From: DATKEH01 sp035546355
GTDB taxonomy: Bacteria > Acidobacteriota > Thermoanaerobaculia > Multivoradales > JAIOJS01
Length of the DNA stretch: 15,163 nt
Direction of reading: 5' to 3'
Assembly: GCA_035546355.1 (NCBI GenBank)
Contig: DATKEH010000035.1
Location: 1 to 15,163 of the forward strand
The translations under genes and the position numbers were made by a program. The notes beneath the pieces were generated by a model. It had not been told where the DNA came from. It saw nothing but the letters and a program-made list of their open reading frames with translations, and did no database searches. This document shows positions 6,578-13,967 of this stretch, in pieces (position 1 is the first letter of the stretch; every line of letters starts with the position of its first letter).

Positions 6578-6668
6578 CTTCGACCTCCTGGCGACCTTTT
6601 CGCGAGCCGCCCCGCGGGCGCCGCTCGCCGCCCATCCCCGATACCCGCATTGCGACTGGGAGAGAGTC

Positions 6669-7322
<654 letters not shown>

Positions 7323-7330
7323 GGAGACCG

Positions 7331-8065
7331 TTGGCCGACACACCCGCGTACCGTCGGATCCTGCTCAAGCTCTCGGGGGAGGCCCTGATGGGCGAGCAGG
7401 GGTTTGGCATCGCCGAGCCGGTGGTGGCGGAGATCGCCGACGAGCTCGAGGACATCCACGGCCTCGGCGTCGAGGTGGCGGTGGTGATCGGCGGCGGCAA
7501 CATCATCCGCGGCCTCGCCGCCAGCCACCGCGGCATCGACCGGGTGACCGGCGATTACATGGGGATGCTGGCCACCGTGGTCAACTCCCTGGCGCTGCAG
7601 GACGCCCTGGAGAAGCGCGGCGTGGCGACGCGTGTGCAGACGGCGATCGACATCCGCGAGGTGGCCGAGCCGTTCATCCGCCGGCGCGCCATCCGCCACC
7701 TCGAGAAGGGGCGGCTGGTGATCTTCGCCGCCGGCACCGGCAACCCCTTCTTCACCACCGACAGCGCCGCGGCGCTGCGCGCCAACGAGATCCACGCCGA
7801 GGTGCTGCTCAAGGCGACCAACGTAGAGGGGGTGTTCGACGCCGACCCGCGGCACGATCCCTCGGCCACCCTCCTCACCGAGCTGACCTATCACGACGTC
7901 CTGGAGCGCGACCTCAAGGTGATGGACGCCGCCGCCATCAGCCTGTGCCGCGACAACGGCATCCCGATCGTGGTGTTCAACCTGCTGGAGAAGGGGAACA
8001 TCCGCCGGGTGGTGCTGGGCGAGCGGGTGGGCTCGGTGGTGCGCGACGCTCCCGCCGGCGCCTGA
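7331..8065 (+). CDS. pyrH: Uridylate (UMP) kinase
   Basis: The 244-residue hexameric bacterial UMP kinase of the amino-acid-kinase fold makes UDP for RNA, DNA and cell-wall precursors. Visible motifs are RILLKLSGEALMGEQGFGI (9-27, phosphate-binding Lys and Gly), VVIGGGNIIRG, the UMP/GTP site DYMGMLATVVNSLALQDALE, AAGTGNPFFTTDSAAALRA, KATNVEGVFDADP, and KVMDAAAISLC. The TTG start at 7331 has GGAG at 7323-7326 overlapping the tsf stop, so translation is probably coupled to tsf. It ends the translation operon. The commonly adjacent frr (ribosome recycling factor) is not in this window. Confidence 0.98.
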   Translation: MADTPAYRRILLKLSGEALMGEQGFGIAEPVVAEIADELEDIHGLGVEVAVVIGGGNIIRGLAASHRGIDRVTGDYMGMLATVVNSLALQDALEKRGVATRVQTAIDIREVAEPFIRRRAIRHLEKGRLVIFAAGTGNPFFTTDSAAALRANEIHAEVLLKATNVEGVFDADPRHDPSATLLTELTYHDVLERDLKVMDAAAISLCRDNGIPIVVFNLLEKGNIRRVVLGERVGSVVRDAPAGA

Positions 8066-8119
8066 GCTGGTTGCGGCCGGGCGGGGGCGCGGTCACGGGC
8101 GTCGATCCCGCAGAGGGAC

Positions 8120-8158
8120 GGCGCCGGCCGCGAGGGGTTCGACGGGAGGGCCGGCGCC
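8120..8158 (+). terminator. Perfect 10-bp GC inverted repeat after pyrH; candidate terminator of the translation operon
   Basis: GGCGCCGGCC (8120-8129) is the exact reverse complement of GGCCGGCGCC (8149-8158), with a 19-nt loop. It lies 54 nt after the pyrH stop. The U-tract is missing (TCCATTC follows), so a non-canonical or Rho-assisted terminator is the best guess. Confidence 0.45.
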
Positions 8159-8328
8159 TCCATTCGGCTCGCGCCGGGCCGCCGGCGATCTCCGTCGGTG
8201 TGGGGTGTGCGCTCGCCTCGAGGCCCCTGCGGGCTCGACGCCCGTGGCCGCGCCCCCGCCCTCCAGCCGTGGATCGGGCGAGCGCTTCGGGGTACCGGTG
8301 CCGCCAGCGCCCCGCTCCTTCGCCGCGC

Positions 8329-8334
8329 TAGAAT
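8329..8334 (+). promoter_or_regulatory. Candidate -10 box of parE
   Basis: TAGAAT matches 5 of 6 positions of TATAAT and lies 36 nt before the parE ATG, predicting a start near 8341 and a leader of about 30 nt. No good -35 lies 16-18 nt upstream, so an activator or an alternative sigma factor may be needed. GC content makes such AT-rich hexamers rare here. Confidence 0.45.
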
Positions 8335-8340
8335 CGGCGA

Positions 8341-8361
8341 GGCGCGGGGGCCCACCGCGCC
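8341..8361 (+). promoter_or_regulatory. 5'-terminal hairpin in the parE leader
   Basis: GGCGCGG (8341-8347) and CCGCGCC (8355-8361) form a perfect 7-bp stem with a 7-nt loop. It begins exactly where the TAGAAT box predicts transcription to start and ends 9 nt before the ATG. No Shine-Dalgarno is seen between hairpin and start. Confidence 0.4.
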
Positions 8362-8370
8362 CTCCCCGCG

Positions 8371-10260
8371 ATGATCACCTACGACTCCTCCGCCATCGAG
8401 GTCCTCACCGGCCTCGAGCCGGTGCGCCGCCGGCCGGGGATGTACACCTCCACCGAGCGCCCCAACCACCTGGCGCAGGAGGCGATCGACAACGCCGTCG
8501 ACGAGGCGATCGCCGGCTACTGCCGGCAGATCGTCGTCACCCACCACGCCGACGGCTCGCTGTCGGTGGCCGACGACGGCCGCGGCATGCCGGTCGACGT
8601 GCACAAGCAGCACCAGGTCACCGGCGTCGAGCTGATCCTCACCCGGCTGCACGCCGGGGCCAAGTTCTCGGACAAGAACTACCGCTTCTCCGGCGGCCTG
8701 CACGGGGTGGGCATCTCGGTGGCCAACGCGCTGTCGACGCGCTTCGAGGTGCGGGTCAAGCGCGACGGGCGCGAGTACGCCATGGCCTTCGCCGGCGGCG
8801 AGAAGGTGCAGGAGCTCGAGGTCGTCGGCACGGTCGGGCAGCGCAACACCGGCACCACGGTGCGCTTCTGGCCCGACCCGCAGTTCTTCGACTCGCCGAA
8901 GTTCGCCGTGCCGCGCCTCAAGCGCGGCCTGCGCGCCAAGGCGGTGCTCAGCCCGGGGCTGCACATCGCCTACCGCGACGAGGCGCAGCCCGACGAGGAC
9001 GAGGACTGGCACTACGAGGAGGGGCTGGCCGACTACCTCACCGACGAGCTGGAGGAGGCGGAGCTGGTGCCGGCGCCCCCCTTCGTCGGCCACTTCAAGG
9101 GGCACGACGAGGAGGTCGACTGGGCGCTCTCCTGGCTCCCCGACGAGGGGGAGCCGATCCAGGAGAGCTACGTCAACCTGATCCCCACGCCGCAGGGCGG
9201 CACCCACGTCAACGGCTTCCGCTCCGGCCTTACCGAGGCGGTGCGCGAGTTCTGTGAATTCCGCAACCTGCTGCCGCGAGGCGTCAAGCTCGCCCCCGAC
9301 GACGTCTGGGAGCGCTGCGCCTTCGTACTGTCGGTGCGGATGAAGGAGCCGCTGTTCACCGGTCAGACCAAGGAGCGTCTGGCTTCGCGCGAGGCGACCC
9401 CCTTCGTGGCGGGGGTGGCCAAGGACGCCTTTAGCCTGTGGCTCAACCAGCACACCGAGGAGGCGGAGCGCATCGCCCAGCTCGCCATCGACAGCGCCCA
9501 GCGCCGCCTGCGCAGCGCCAAGAAGGTGGCGCGCAAGAAGGTCTCCGCCGGCCCGGCCTTGCCCGGCAAGCTGGCCGACTGCGCCAGCGAGAACCTCGAC
9601 GAGACCGAGCTGTTCCTGGTGGAGGGGGACTCGGCGGGAGGCTCGGCCAAGCAGGCGCGCAGCCGCGAGACGCAGGCGATCCTCCCCCTGCGCGGCAAGA
9701 TCCTCAACACCTGGGAGGTCGACTCCGACCTGGTGCTGGGCAGCCGGGAGGTGCACGACATCGCCGTGGCGCTGGGGGTCGACCCCGGCTCGCACGACCT
9801 CGGCGGGCTGCGCTACGGCAAGGTGTGCATCCTCGCCGACGCCGACTCCGACGGAGCGCACATCGCCACCCTGCTGTGCGCCCTGTTCGTGCGCCACTTC
9901 CGGCCCCTGGTGGAGGCCGGCCGCGTCTACCTGGCGATGCCGCCGCTGTATCGCATCGACGTCGGCAAACAGGTCTTCTACGCGCTGGACGACGGCGAGA
10001 GGAAGGGCATCCTCGACCGCATCGCGGCGGAGAAGATCCGTGGCAAGGTCAACACCGTCCGCTTCAAGGGCCTCGGCGAGATGAACCCGCTGCAGCTGCG
10101 CGAGACGGTGATGGCCGTCGACACCCGCCGCCTGGTGCGCCTGGTGGTCGAGCCCGGCGACTCGACCGACGAGGTGATCGACATGCTGCTGGCGAAGGGG
10201 CGAGCCGCCGACCGCCGCGCCTGGCTCGAGCGCAAGGGCAACGAGGCCGAAGTGGCGTAG
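8371..10260 (+). CDS. parE: DNA topoisomerase IV subunit B (ParE)
   Basis: The 629-residue protein is the ATPase subunit of topoisomerase IV, which decatenates daughter chromosomes. GHKL ATPase motifs are NHLAQEAIDNAVDE (32-45, with E37 and N41), DDGRGMPVD (68-76) and SGGLHGVGISVANALS (107-122). QGGTHVNG and QTKERL form the transducer, with the ATP-contacting lysine in QTK. The TOPRIM domain has EGDSAGG (from E418) and the metal-binding DADSD (D490, D492, D494). Length and wording (EVLTGLEPVRRRPGMYT, YRFSGGLHGVGISV) match E. coli ParE (630 residues) far better than the GyrB length of about 800, so ParE rather than GyrB is called. The ATG at 8371 lacks a Shine-Dalgarno. The partner parC lies 4.3 kb downstream, separated by two unrelated genes. 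Confidence 0.96.
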   Translation: MITYDSSAIEVLTGLEPVRRRPGMYTSTERPNHLAQEAIDNAVDEAIAGYCRQIVVTHHADGSLSVADDGRGMPVDVHKQHQVTGVELILTRLHAGAKFSDKNYRFSGGLHGVGISVANALSTRFEVRVKRDGREYAMAFAGGEKVQELEVVGTVGQRNTGTTVRFWPDPQFFDSPKFAVPRLKRGLRAKAVLSPGLHIAYRDEAQPDEDEDWHYEEGLADYLTDELEEAELVPAPPFVGHFKGHDEEVDWALSWLPDEGEPIQESYVNLIPTPQGGTHVNGFRSGLTEAVREFCEFRNLLPRGVKLAPDDVWERCAFVLSVRMKEPLFTGQTKERLASREATPFVAGVAKDAFSLWLNQHTEEAERIAQLAIDSAQRRLRSAKKVARKKVSAGPALPGKLADCASENLDETELFLVEGDSAGGSAKQARSRETQAILPLRGKILNTWEVDSDLVLGSREVHDIAVALGVDPGSHDLGGLRYGKVCILADADSDGAHIATLLCALFVRHFRPLVEAGRVYLAMPPLYRIDVGKQVFYALDDGERKGILDRIAAEKIRGKVNTVRFKGLGEMNPLQLRETVMAVDTRRLVRLVVEPGDSTDEVIDMLLAKGRAADRRAWLERKGNEAEVA

Positions 10261-10283
10261 GGCGGCAGCCGGCGACAGAGAAA

Positions 10284-10299
10284 CCACCCGCGAGGGTGG
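10284..10299 (+). terminator. Small hairpin after parE
   Basis: CCACCC (10284-10289) pairs perfectly with GGGTGG (10294-10299) around a GCGA tetraloop of the GNRA type, 24 nt after the parE stop. It has no U-tract and its right arm overlaps the putative -35 of the next gene, so it is only a weak terminator candidate. Confidence 0.3.
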
Positions 10300-10326
10300 A
10301 CACCAGGCGGGCCGCGGCCGTATACG
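10297..10326 (+). promoter_or_regulatory. Candidate promoter of the secreted repeat-protein gene
   Basis: TGGACA (10297-10302, 5 of 6 to TTGACA) and TATACG (10321-10326, 4 of 6 to TATAAT) are separated by 18 nt. Transcription would start near 10333, giving a leader of about 31 nt that includes a GGAGG Shine-Dalgarno at 10352-10356, 7 nt before the ATG. Confidence 0.5.
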
Positions 10327-10363
10327 CTGACAGTGGACCTCTGACCTCGGCGGAGGGCCGGCC

Positions 10364-13300
10364 ATGGGTGAGGGTCGCGCTGGGTACCTCGGAATCGCGA
10401 CGGCCTTGCTGCTCGCCGCGGCGGCCGCCGCCGGCGCCCCTCCTCCCCCCGATCGCACCACGCCCTGGCTGGTCGTCGACCTCGACGAGGAGGTTCTGCC
10501 GAGCGGCCGATCCTTCCCAGGTGATTTCGCCCGCTTCGGTGCCGGCGTCTTCTTCACGGCCACCGATCCGGCCAATGGACGCGAGCCGTGGATCACCGAT
10601 GGGAGCGCTAGCGGCACCCGGCGGCTGGCGGACGTGTGCCCCGGTCCGTGCGACTCCGACGCGGTCTCCGCCGCCCTGCCTGCAGGGCGCGACTTGTTCT
10701 TGTTCACGGCCCACGGTGCCCTCTGGCGAACCGACGGCACGAGTGAGGGCACCTTTCGTCTCACCTCCGGCGTCGAGGTGAGGCCAGCGCCCGGGATCGG
10801 TGGGCTTGGGGACAAGGGGCTCTACTTCTTCCGGGCAGAGTCCGCGGCCGCACAGGAGCTGTGGGTCACCGATGGCACGCGTCGCGGAACGCTCCGGCTG
10901 GCGAGTTTTCAGTACGTGGAGGCAGAGGGGCGCGGTCGCAAGTTGGGTGGCCGGCTGCTCTTCGCGGCCGCTACCGCGGAGGCGGGATTCGAGCTCTGGG
11001 TCACCGACGGCATGTCGGACGGCACGCGTCTCCTGGTCGATCTGATGCCGGGGCCCGAGGGGGCCAGTATCGGTGGCTTGGAGGTGCTGGATGGCCTGCT
11101 CTTGTTCATGGGGCGGTCGCCCGGGCACGGCCGCGAGCTCTTCCGAAGCGACGGGACAGCGGCGGGCACCGCCATGGTGGCAGACCTCACGCCCGGCCCG
11201 GCCTCGACCCAGTTCGAAACGGACCTCGAGATCAGTGGTGGGCAGGCGCTCTTCCTGGCCATGCCCGAGGGTGGTCAGCGCGGTCTGTACGTCAGTGACG
11301 GCACAGCTGTCGGGACCCGGCGCCTGGAGCTCGCCGCGACCCCCGTCGATCGGGACCTCGAGGTAGCGCCTGGCGGAAGAGCCGTGATCCTCGCCGTCGA
11401 CGCGGTCCACGGCGAGGAGCCGTGGGCAACCGACGGCGTGAGCACATGGCTGTTGGCGGACATCTGCCCAGGCCCCTGTTCTTCCCACGCCCGCGTGTGG
11501 GCGCCGCTGCCGGGCGGGGACCTCCTGCTGACGGCCGAGGACGAGCAACACGGCCGAGAGCTGTGGCGAACGGACTGGAGCCCGGCCGGCACCGCCCTGG
11601 TGACCGATCTCTGCCCCGGCCCGTGCGACTTCCGAGGCCTCTTGCGGGGTTTCACCGGCCATGGAGCCTTCTTTCTGCGGCGCGATGCCCAGGGGAGGGA
11701 CCAGCTGTGGGTGTCGAACGGCACGACCGCAGGAACCCGCCAGCTCACCGCCTTCGAGAGCCAGGGCATCTCCGGGGCCTCCTGGCCGGCGCTGGCCGTC
11801 GACGACCACCTCGTCATCGCCCTCGACGACGGGATCCACGGAGTGGAGCCCTGGCGGACCGACGGCACGGTCCCCGGCACGGTCTTGATTCGAGACATCG
11901 TCGGTCCGGTGGCGGCGAGTGGAGACCCTCGGGACTCGACGACCTGGGCAGGGAGGACGTACTTCGTCGCCACGGGTCCCTCCGGTCTAGACGGGCTCTG
12001 GGTCACCGATGGGACTGCCGAAGGGACCGAGTTGCTGGCCGAGGTGCCCCGTGAGCAGTTCTTCCAACAGCAGCAGATGGGACGCCTCACCGTCTCTGGC
12101 GAATTCCTGTACTTCATGGCGCAGACGGGTGCCTATCCCAAGCTGTGGCGCAGCGACGGCACACCTGGCGGCACGTTCGCGCTGGCGGAGCTGGGCCCCG
12201 GCGATGTCGAGAGCCTCGTGCCGTGGAAAGGCGGGGTGGCACTGCTCGGGCACGTCGGCCTCTGGGTCAGCGACGGGAGCCAGCAGGGGACGCGCCGCGT
12301 CGGTCCGCTTCGCGGCTGGAGCCAGACGCAGGGCCTGGTGCCCTTGGGCGACCACGTCTTCTTCACGGGCTACCTTCCCGCCGCCGATGGCTTTCCGATC
12401 GCGCAGGGGCTGTGGCGTTCCGACGGCAGCGAAGCCGGCACGCAGCAGGTCGTCGCCTTCGACGACCCCACACCGTTGGTGGGCCTCGGGGACGGGCTGG
12501 CTTTCGTAGCGGACATCGAGGGCACCGGCGCTGCCCTATGGCTGAGCGATGGTTCCCTTGCCGGCACCCGGAAGGTGGAGATGCCCGCAGGTGACTGGGG
12601 CCGACCCCGGGATCTCCTCGTCGGCGACAACCGCCTTTTCTTCAGCACCGGTCTCTTTTCCTCCGCTGCCTACTGGTCGACCGGCACGGACGGGCTGGGA
12701 GTGTCGCAGCTGTTGGCGCCTGGTGAGGCGCGGGTACTGGAGGGCGTGGGCGCCGAGACGGGCGCCTTCCTCCTCGTCCACCAGGACCTCACGGGGCGCG
12801 AGCTGTGGTGGACGGACGGGACCCCCGCGGGAACCCAGCTCCTTGCCGACGCATGGCCCGGGCCCTCGGCCGCCCTGCCCGAGAATTGGCTCGGCCACCC
12901 ATGGTTCCCTCCCTTCGATCCTTCGCTGGTGGGAGACGTCCTCTACTACGGTGCCTCCAATGGCGCGAGCGGCCTCGAGCTGTGGCGGAGCGACGGCACG
13001 AGGGAGGGGACATACGCTCTCGTCGATCTCGTCCCGGGGCTGTTCTCCTCGGACCCGCGGCACGTCGCGCAGCTCGGAGACCTGCTCTTGTTCGGGGCAC
13101 GCCACCCTGTCGCGGGTCGCGAGCTCTGGGCGCTGGATCTCTCGACAGTGTCGGCTCCGTTGCTCTCGCCGGACGTCCCCGACTTCCGCTTCGACGTCCG
13201 CATCACCAACCAGCTTGGCGAGGAGGTGGTGGGGCAGGCCGAGCCGTGCATCGCCGAAACGCTGTGCGTCAGCGGCGCCGTGGCGGGGCGGTCGGAGGCC

Positions 13301-13888
13301 TTCCTGCGGGTGGTGGGGCCCAAGCCCAACGGCTACCTGTGGCCGACGCTGGTCAAGTTCTCGACCTCGCAGGTCGAGGTGTGGGCCGAGCAGGTGAGCA
13401 CGGGGGAGGAGCGCTACTACCGCCTCGAGGCGGCCTCCCCGGGCAGCAGCGAGCTGCCGGGGCGCTTCGACCGGCTGGGGTTCCTGCCGGGCGCGGAATG
13501 GAAGCGCACGGCCCTGGCCGCCTCGGCGCCGCCTGTGCCGCCGGGCGAGCCGCTGAGCTCGGCGGCGTTTCCCGACTTCCGCTTCCGGGTCGCCATCACC
13601 AACCAGCTCGGCGAGGCGCAGCCGGTGCGCAAGGAGGCGCTCTGCGTCGCGGAGACGCTGTGCGTCAGCGGCGCGCTGCCGGGGCGCTCGGAGGTGTTCC
13701 TGCGGGTGGTGGGCCCCAAACCCAACGGCCACCTGTGGCCGACGCTGGTGCGCTTCACCACCTCGCAGGTGGAGGTGTGGGTCGAGCAGGTGAGCACCGG
13801 CGAGATGCAGTACTACCTGCTCGAAGGCGCCACACCCGACAGCGACCTCATCCCCGGCCTCTTCGACCGCCAGGGCTTCCTGCCGTAG
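10364..13888 (+). CDS. Large secreted ELWxxDGTxxGT-repeat protein with duplicated C-terminal domain
   Basis: The 1174-residue protein starts with a signal peptide: a hydrophobic stretch at about 8-23 (IATALLLAAAAAAGA), probably cleaved near residue 24. Residues 74-925 hold about 18 ELWxxDGTxxGT units (EPWITDGSASGT, ELWVTDGTRRGT, ELWRSDGTREGT), spaced about 45-50 residues. Several are followed by DLxPGP, and one near residue 770 is degenerate. Three of these tails read CPGPC (C92/C96, C368/C372, C417/C421). The repeat spacing suggests a beta-propeller-like fold. Residues 939-1042 and 1070-1174 are two copies of one domain with the block VVGPKPNG.LWPTLV. There is no transmembrane anchor, LPXTG or PEP-CTERM motif, so secretion to the surface or medium is inferred. 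Function is unknown; adhesion or matrix roles are possible. A good Shine-Dalgarno and a candidate promoter suggest its own transcript. Confidence 0.88.
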   Translation: MGEGRAGYLGIATALLLAAAAAAGAPPPPDRTTPWLVVDLDEEVLPSGRSFPGDFARFGAGVFFTATDPANGREPWITDGSASGTRRLADVCPGPCDSDAVSAALPAGRDLFLFTAHGALWRTDGTSEGTFRLTSGVEVRPAPGIGGLGDKGLYFFRAESAAAQELWVTDGTRRGTLRLASFQYVEAEGRGRKLGGRLLFAAATAEAGFELWVTDGMSDGTRLLVDLMPGPEGASIGGLEVLDGLLLFMGRSPGHGRELFRSDGTAAGTAMVADLTPGPASTQFETDLEISGGQALFLAMPEGGQRGLYVSDGTAVGTRRLELAATPVDRDLEVAPGGRAVILAVDAVHGEEPWATDGVSTWLLADICPGPCSSHARVWAPLPGGDLLLTAEDEQHGRELWRTDWSPAGTALVTDLCPGPCDFRGLLRGFTGHGAFFLRRDAQGRDQLWVSNGTTAGTRQLTAFESQGISGASWPALAVDDHLVIALDDGIHGVEPWRTDGTVPGTVLIRDIVGPVAASGDPRDSTTWAGRTYFVATGPSGLDGLWVTDGTAEGTELLAEVPREQFFQQQQMGRLTVSGEFLYFMAQTGAYPKLWRSDGTPGGTFALAELGPGDVESLVPWKGGVALLGHVGLWVSDGSQQGTRRVGPLRGWSQTQGLVPLGDHVFFTGYLPAADGFPIAQGLWRSDGSEAGTQQVVAFDDPTPLVGLGDGLAFVADIEGTGAALWLSDGSLAGTRKVEMPAGDWGRPRDLLVGDNRLFFSTGLFSSAAYWSTGTDGLGVSQLLAPGEARVLEGVGAETGAFLLVHQDLTGRELWWTDGTPAGTQLLADAWPGPSAALPENWLGHPWFPPFDPSLVGDVLYYGASNGASGLELWRSDGTREGTYALVDLVPGLFSSDPRHVAQLGDLLLFGARHPVAGRELWALDLSTVSAPLLSPDVPDFRFDVRITNQLGEEVVGQAEPCIAETLCVSGAVAGRSEAFLRVVGPKPNGYLWPTLVKFSTSQVEVWAEQVSTGEERYYRLEAASPGSSELPGRFDRLGFLPGAEWKRTALAASAPPVPPGEPLSSAAFPDFRFRVAITNQLGEAQPVRKEALCVAETLCVSGALPGRSEVFLRVVGPKPNGHLWPTLVRFTTSQVEVWVEQVSTGEMQYYLLEGATPDSDLIPGLFDRQGFLP
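10583..13138 (+). repeat. Array of about 18 ELWxxDGTxxGT protein repeats
   Basis: Units are recognised by [E/G/A/K]LW/PW-xx-DG[T/S]-xx-GT and counted by eye from E74 to the terminal ELWALD at E920. They are diverged at DNA level: the DGT core keeps similar codons (GACGGCAC or GATGGCAC) but flanks differ, so this is an old protein-level expansion, not a recent DNA duplication. Boundaries are approximate. Confidence 0.85.
13178..13489 (+). repeat. C-terminal domain, copy 1
   Basis: Residues 939-1042, from PDFRFDVRITNQLGE through CIAETLCVSGAVAGRSE and VVGPKPNGYLWPTLVKF to RFDRLGFLP. About three quarters of the residues match copy 2 by eye, with conserved cysteines in C.AETLCVSGA. A 27-residue proline/alanine-rich linker separates the copies. 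Confidence 0.85.
13571..13885 (+). repeat. C-terminal domain, copy 2
   Basis: Residues 1070-1174, from PDFRFRVAITNQLGE through CVAETLCVSGALPGRSE and VVGPKPNGHLWPTLVRF to LFDRQGFLP, which is the end of the protein. The DNA of the two copies is also similar, with long shared stretches around the WPTLV block, pointing to a comparatively recent tandem duplication. Confidence 0.85.
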
Positions 13889-13891
13889 GCC

Positions 13892-13914
13892 CTGCTGCCC
13901 AGGCTGGGCGGTGG
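13892..13914 (+). terminator. Hairpin after the secreted protein gene
   Basis: A stem centred on GCCCA/TGGGC (13897-13901 with 13905-13909) with a 3-nt loop extends outward by five more pairs, three of them G-U. It starts 3 nt after the stop codon. No U-tract follows. Position is its main support. Confidence 0.3.
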
Positions 13915-13955
13915 CCGGCGGCCGGCGGCTGGCGGGGCGGGGAGGGTATCCGCGG

Positions 13956-13961
13956 TACACT
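13956..13961 (+). promoter_or_regulatory. -10-like box directly before the Uma2 gene
   Basis: TACACT (4 of 6 to TATAAT) is followed by 6 nt and then the ATG at 13968, so transcription would start at or beside the A of the start codon. This arrangement is typical of leaderless genes. No Shine-Dalgarno is present in the 12 nt before the ATG. Confidence 0.5.
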
Positions 13962-13967
13962 TTCGCC

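Larger units (their letters stand above)
8066..8370. other. Gene-free 305-nt region between pyrH and parE
   Basis: No credible coding region is seen: the open frames here are shadows with no recognisable motif. The region contains a perfect 10-bp inverted repeat (8120-8158), a -10-like TAGAAT (8329-8334) and a short hairpin just before parE (8341-8361). It probably holds the end of the pyrH transcript and the parE promoter. Confidence 0.6.

Noticed and set aside
6437..6668. Open frames in the rpsB-tsf spacer as a small gene
   Set aside because: The frames run through from neighbouring genes and have no start signal, motif or typical composition.
7891..10815. A 974-residue open frame on the minus strand opposite parE
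   Set aside because: It is antisense to the complete, motif-rich parE, has Leu/Val/His/Gly-rich text with no domain, and arises from the third-position GC bias.
10583..13138. Regular repeats suggesting a CRISPR or DNA satellite array
   Set aside because: Periodicity is at protein level, with variable DNA, coding throughout and no fixed short repeat with unique spacers.
13911..13967. Upstream extension of the Uma2 gene
   Set aside because: The extra residues are Gly/Arg-rich, lack homology to the family, and would include the -10-like box within coding sequence.
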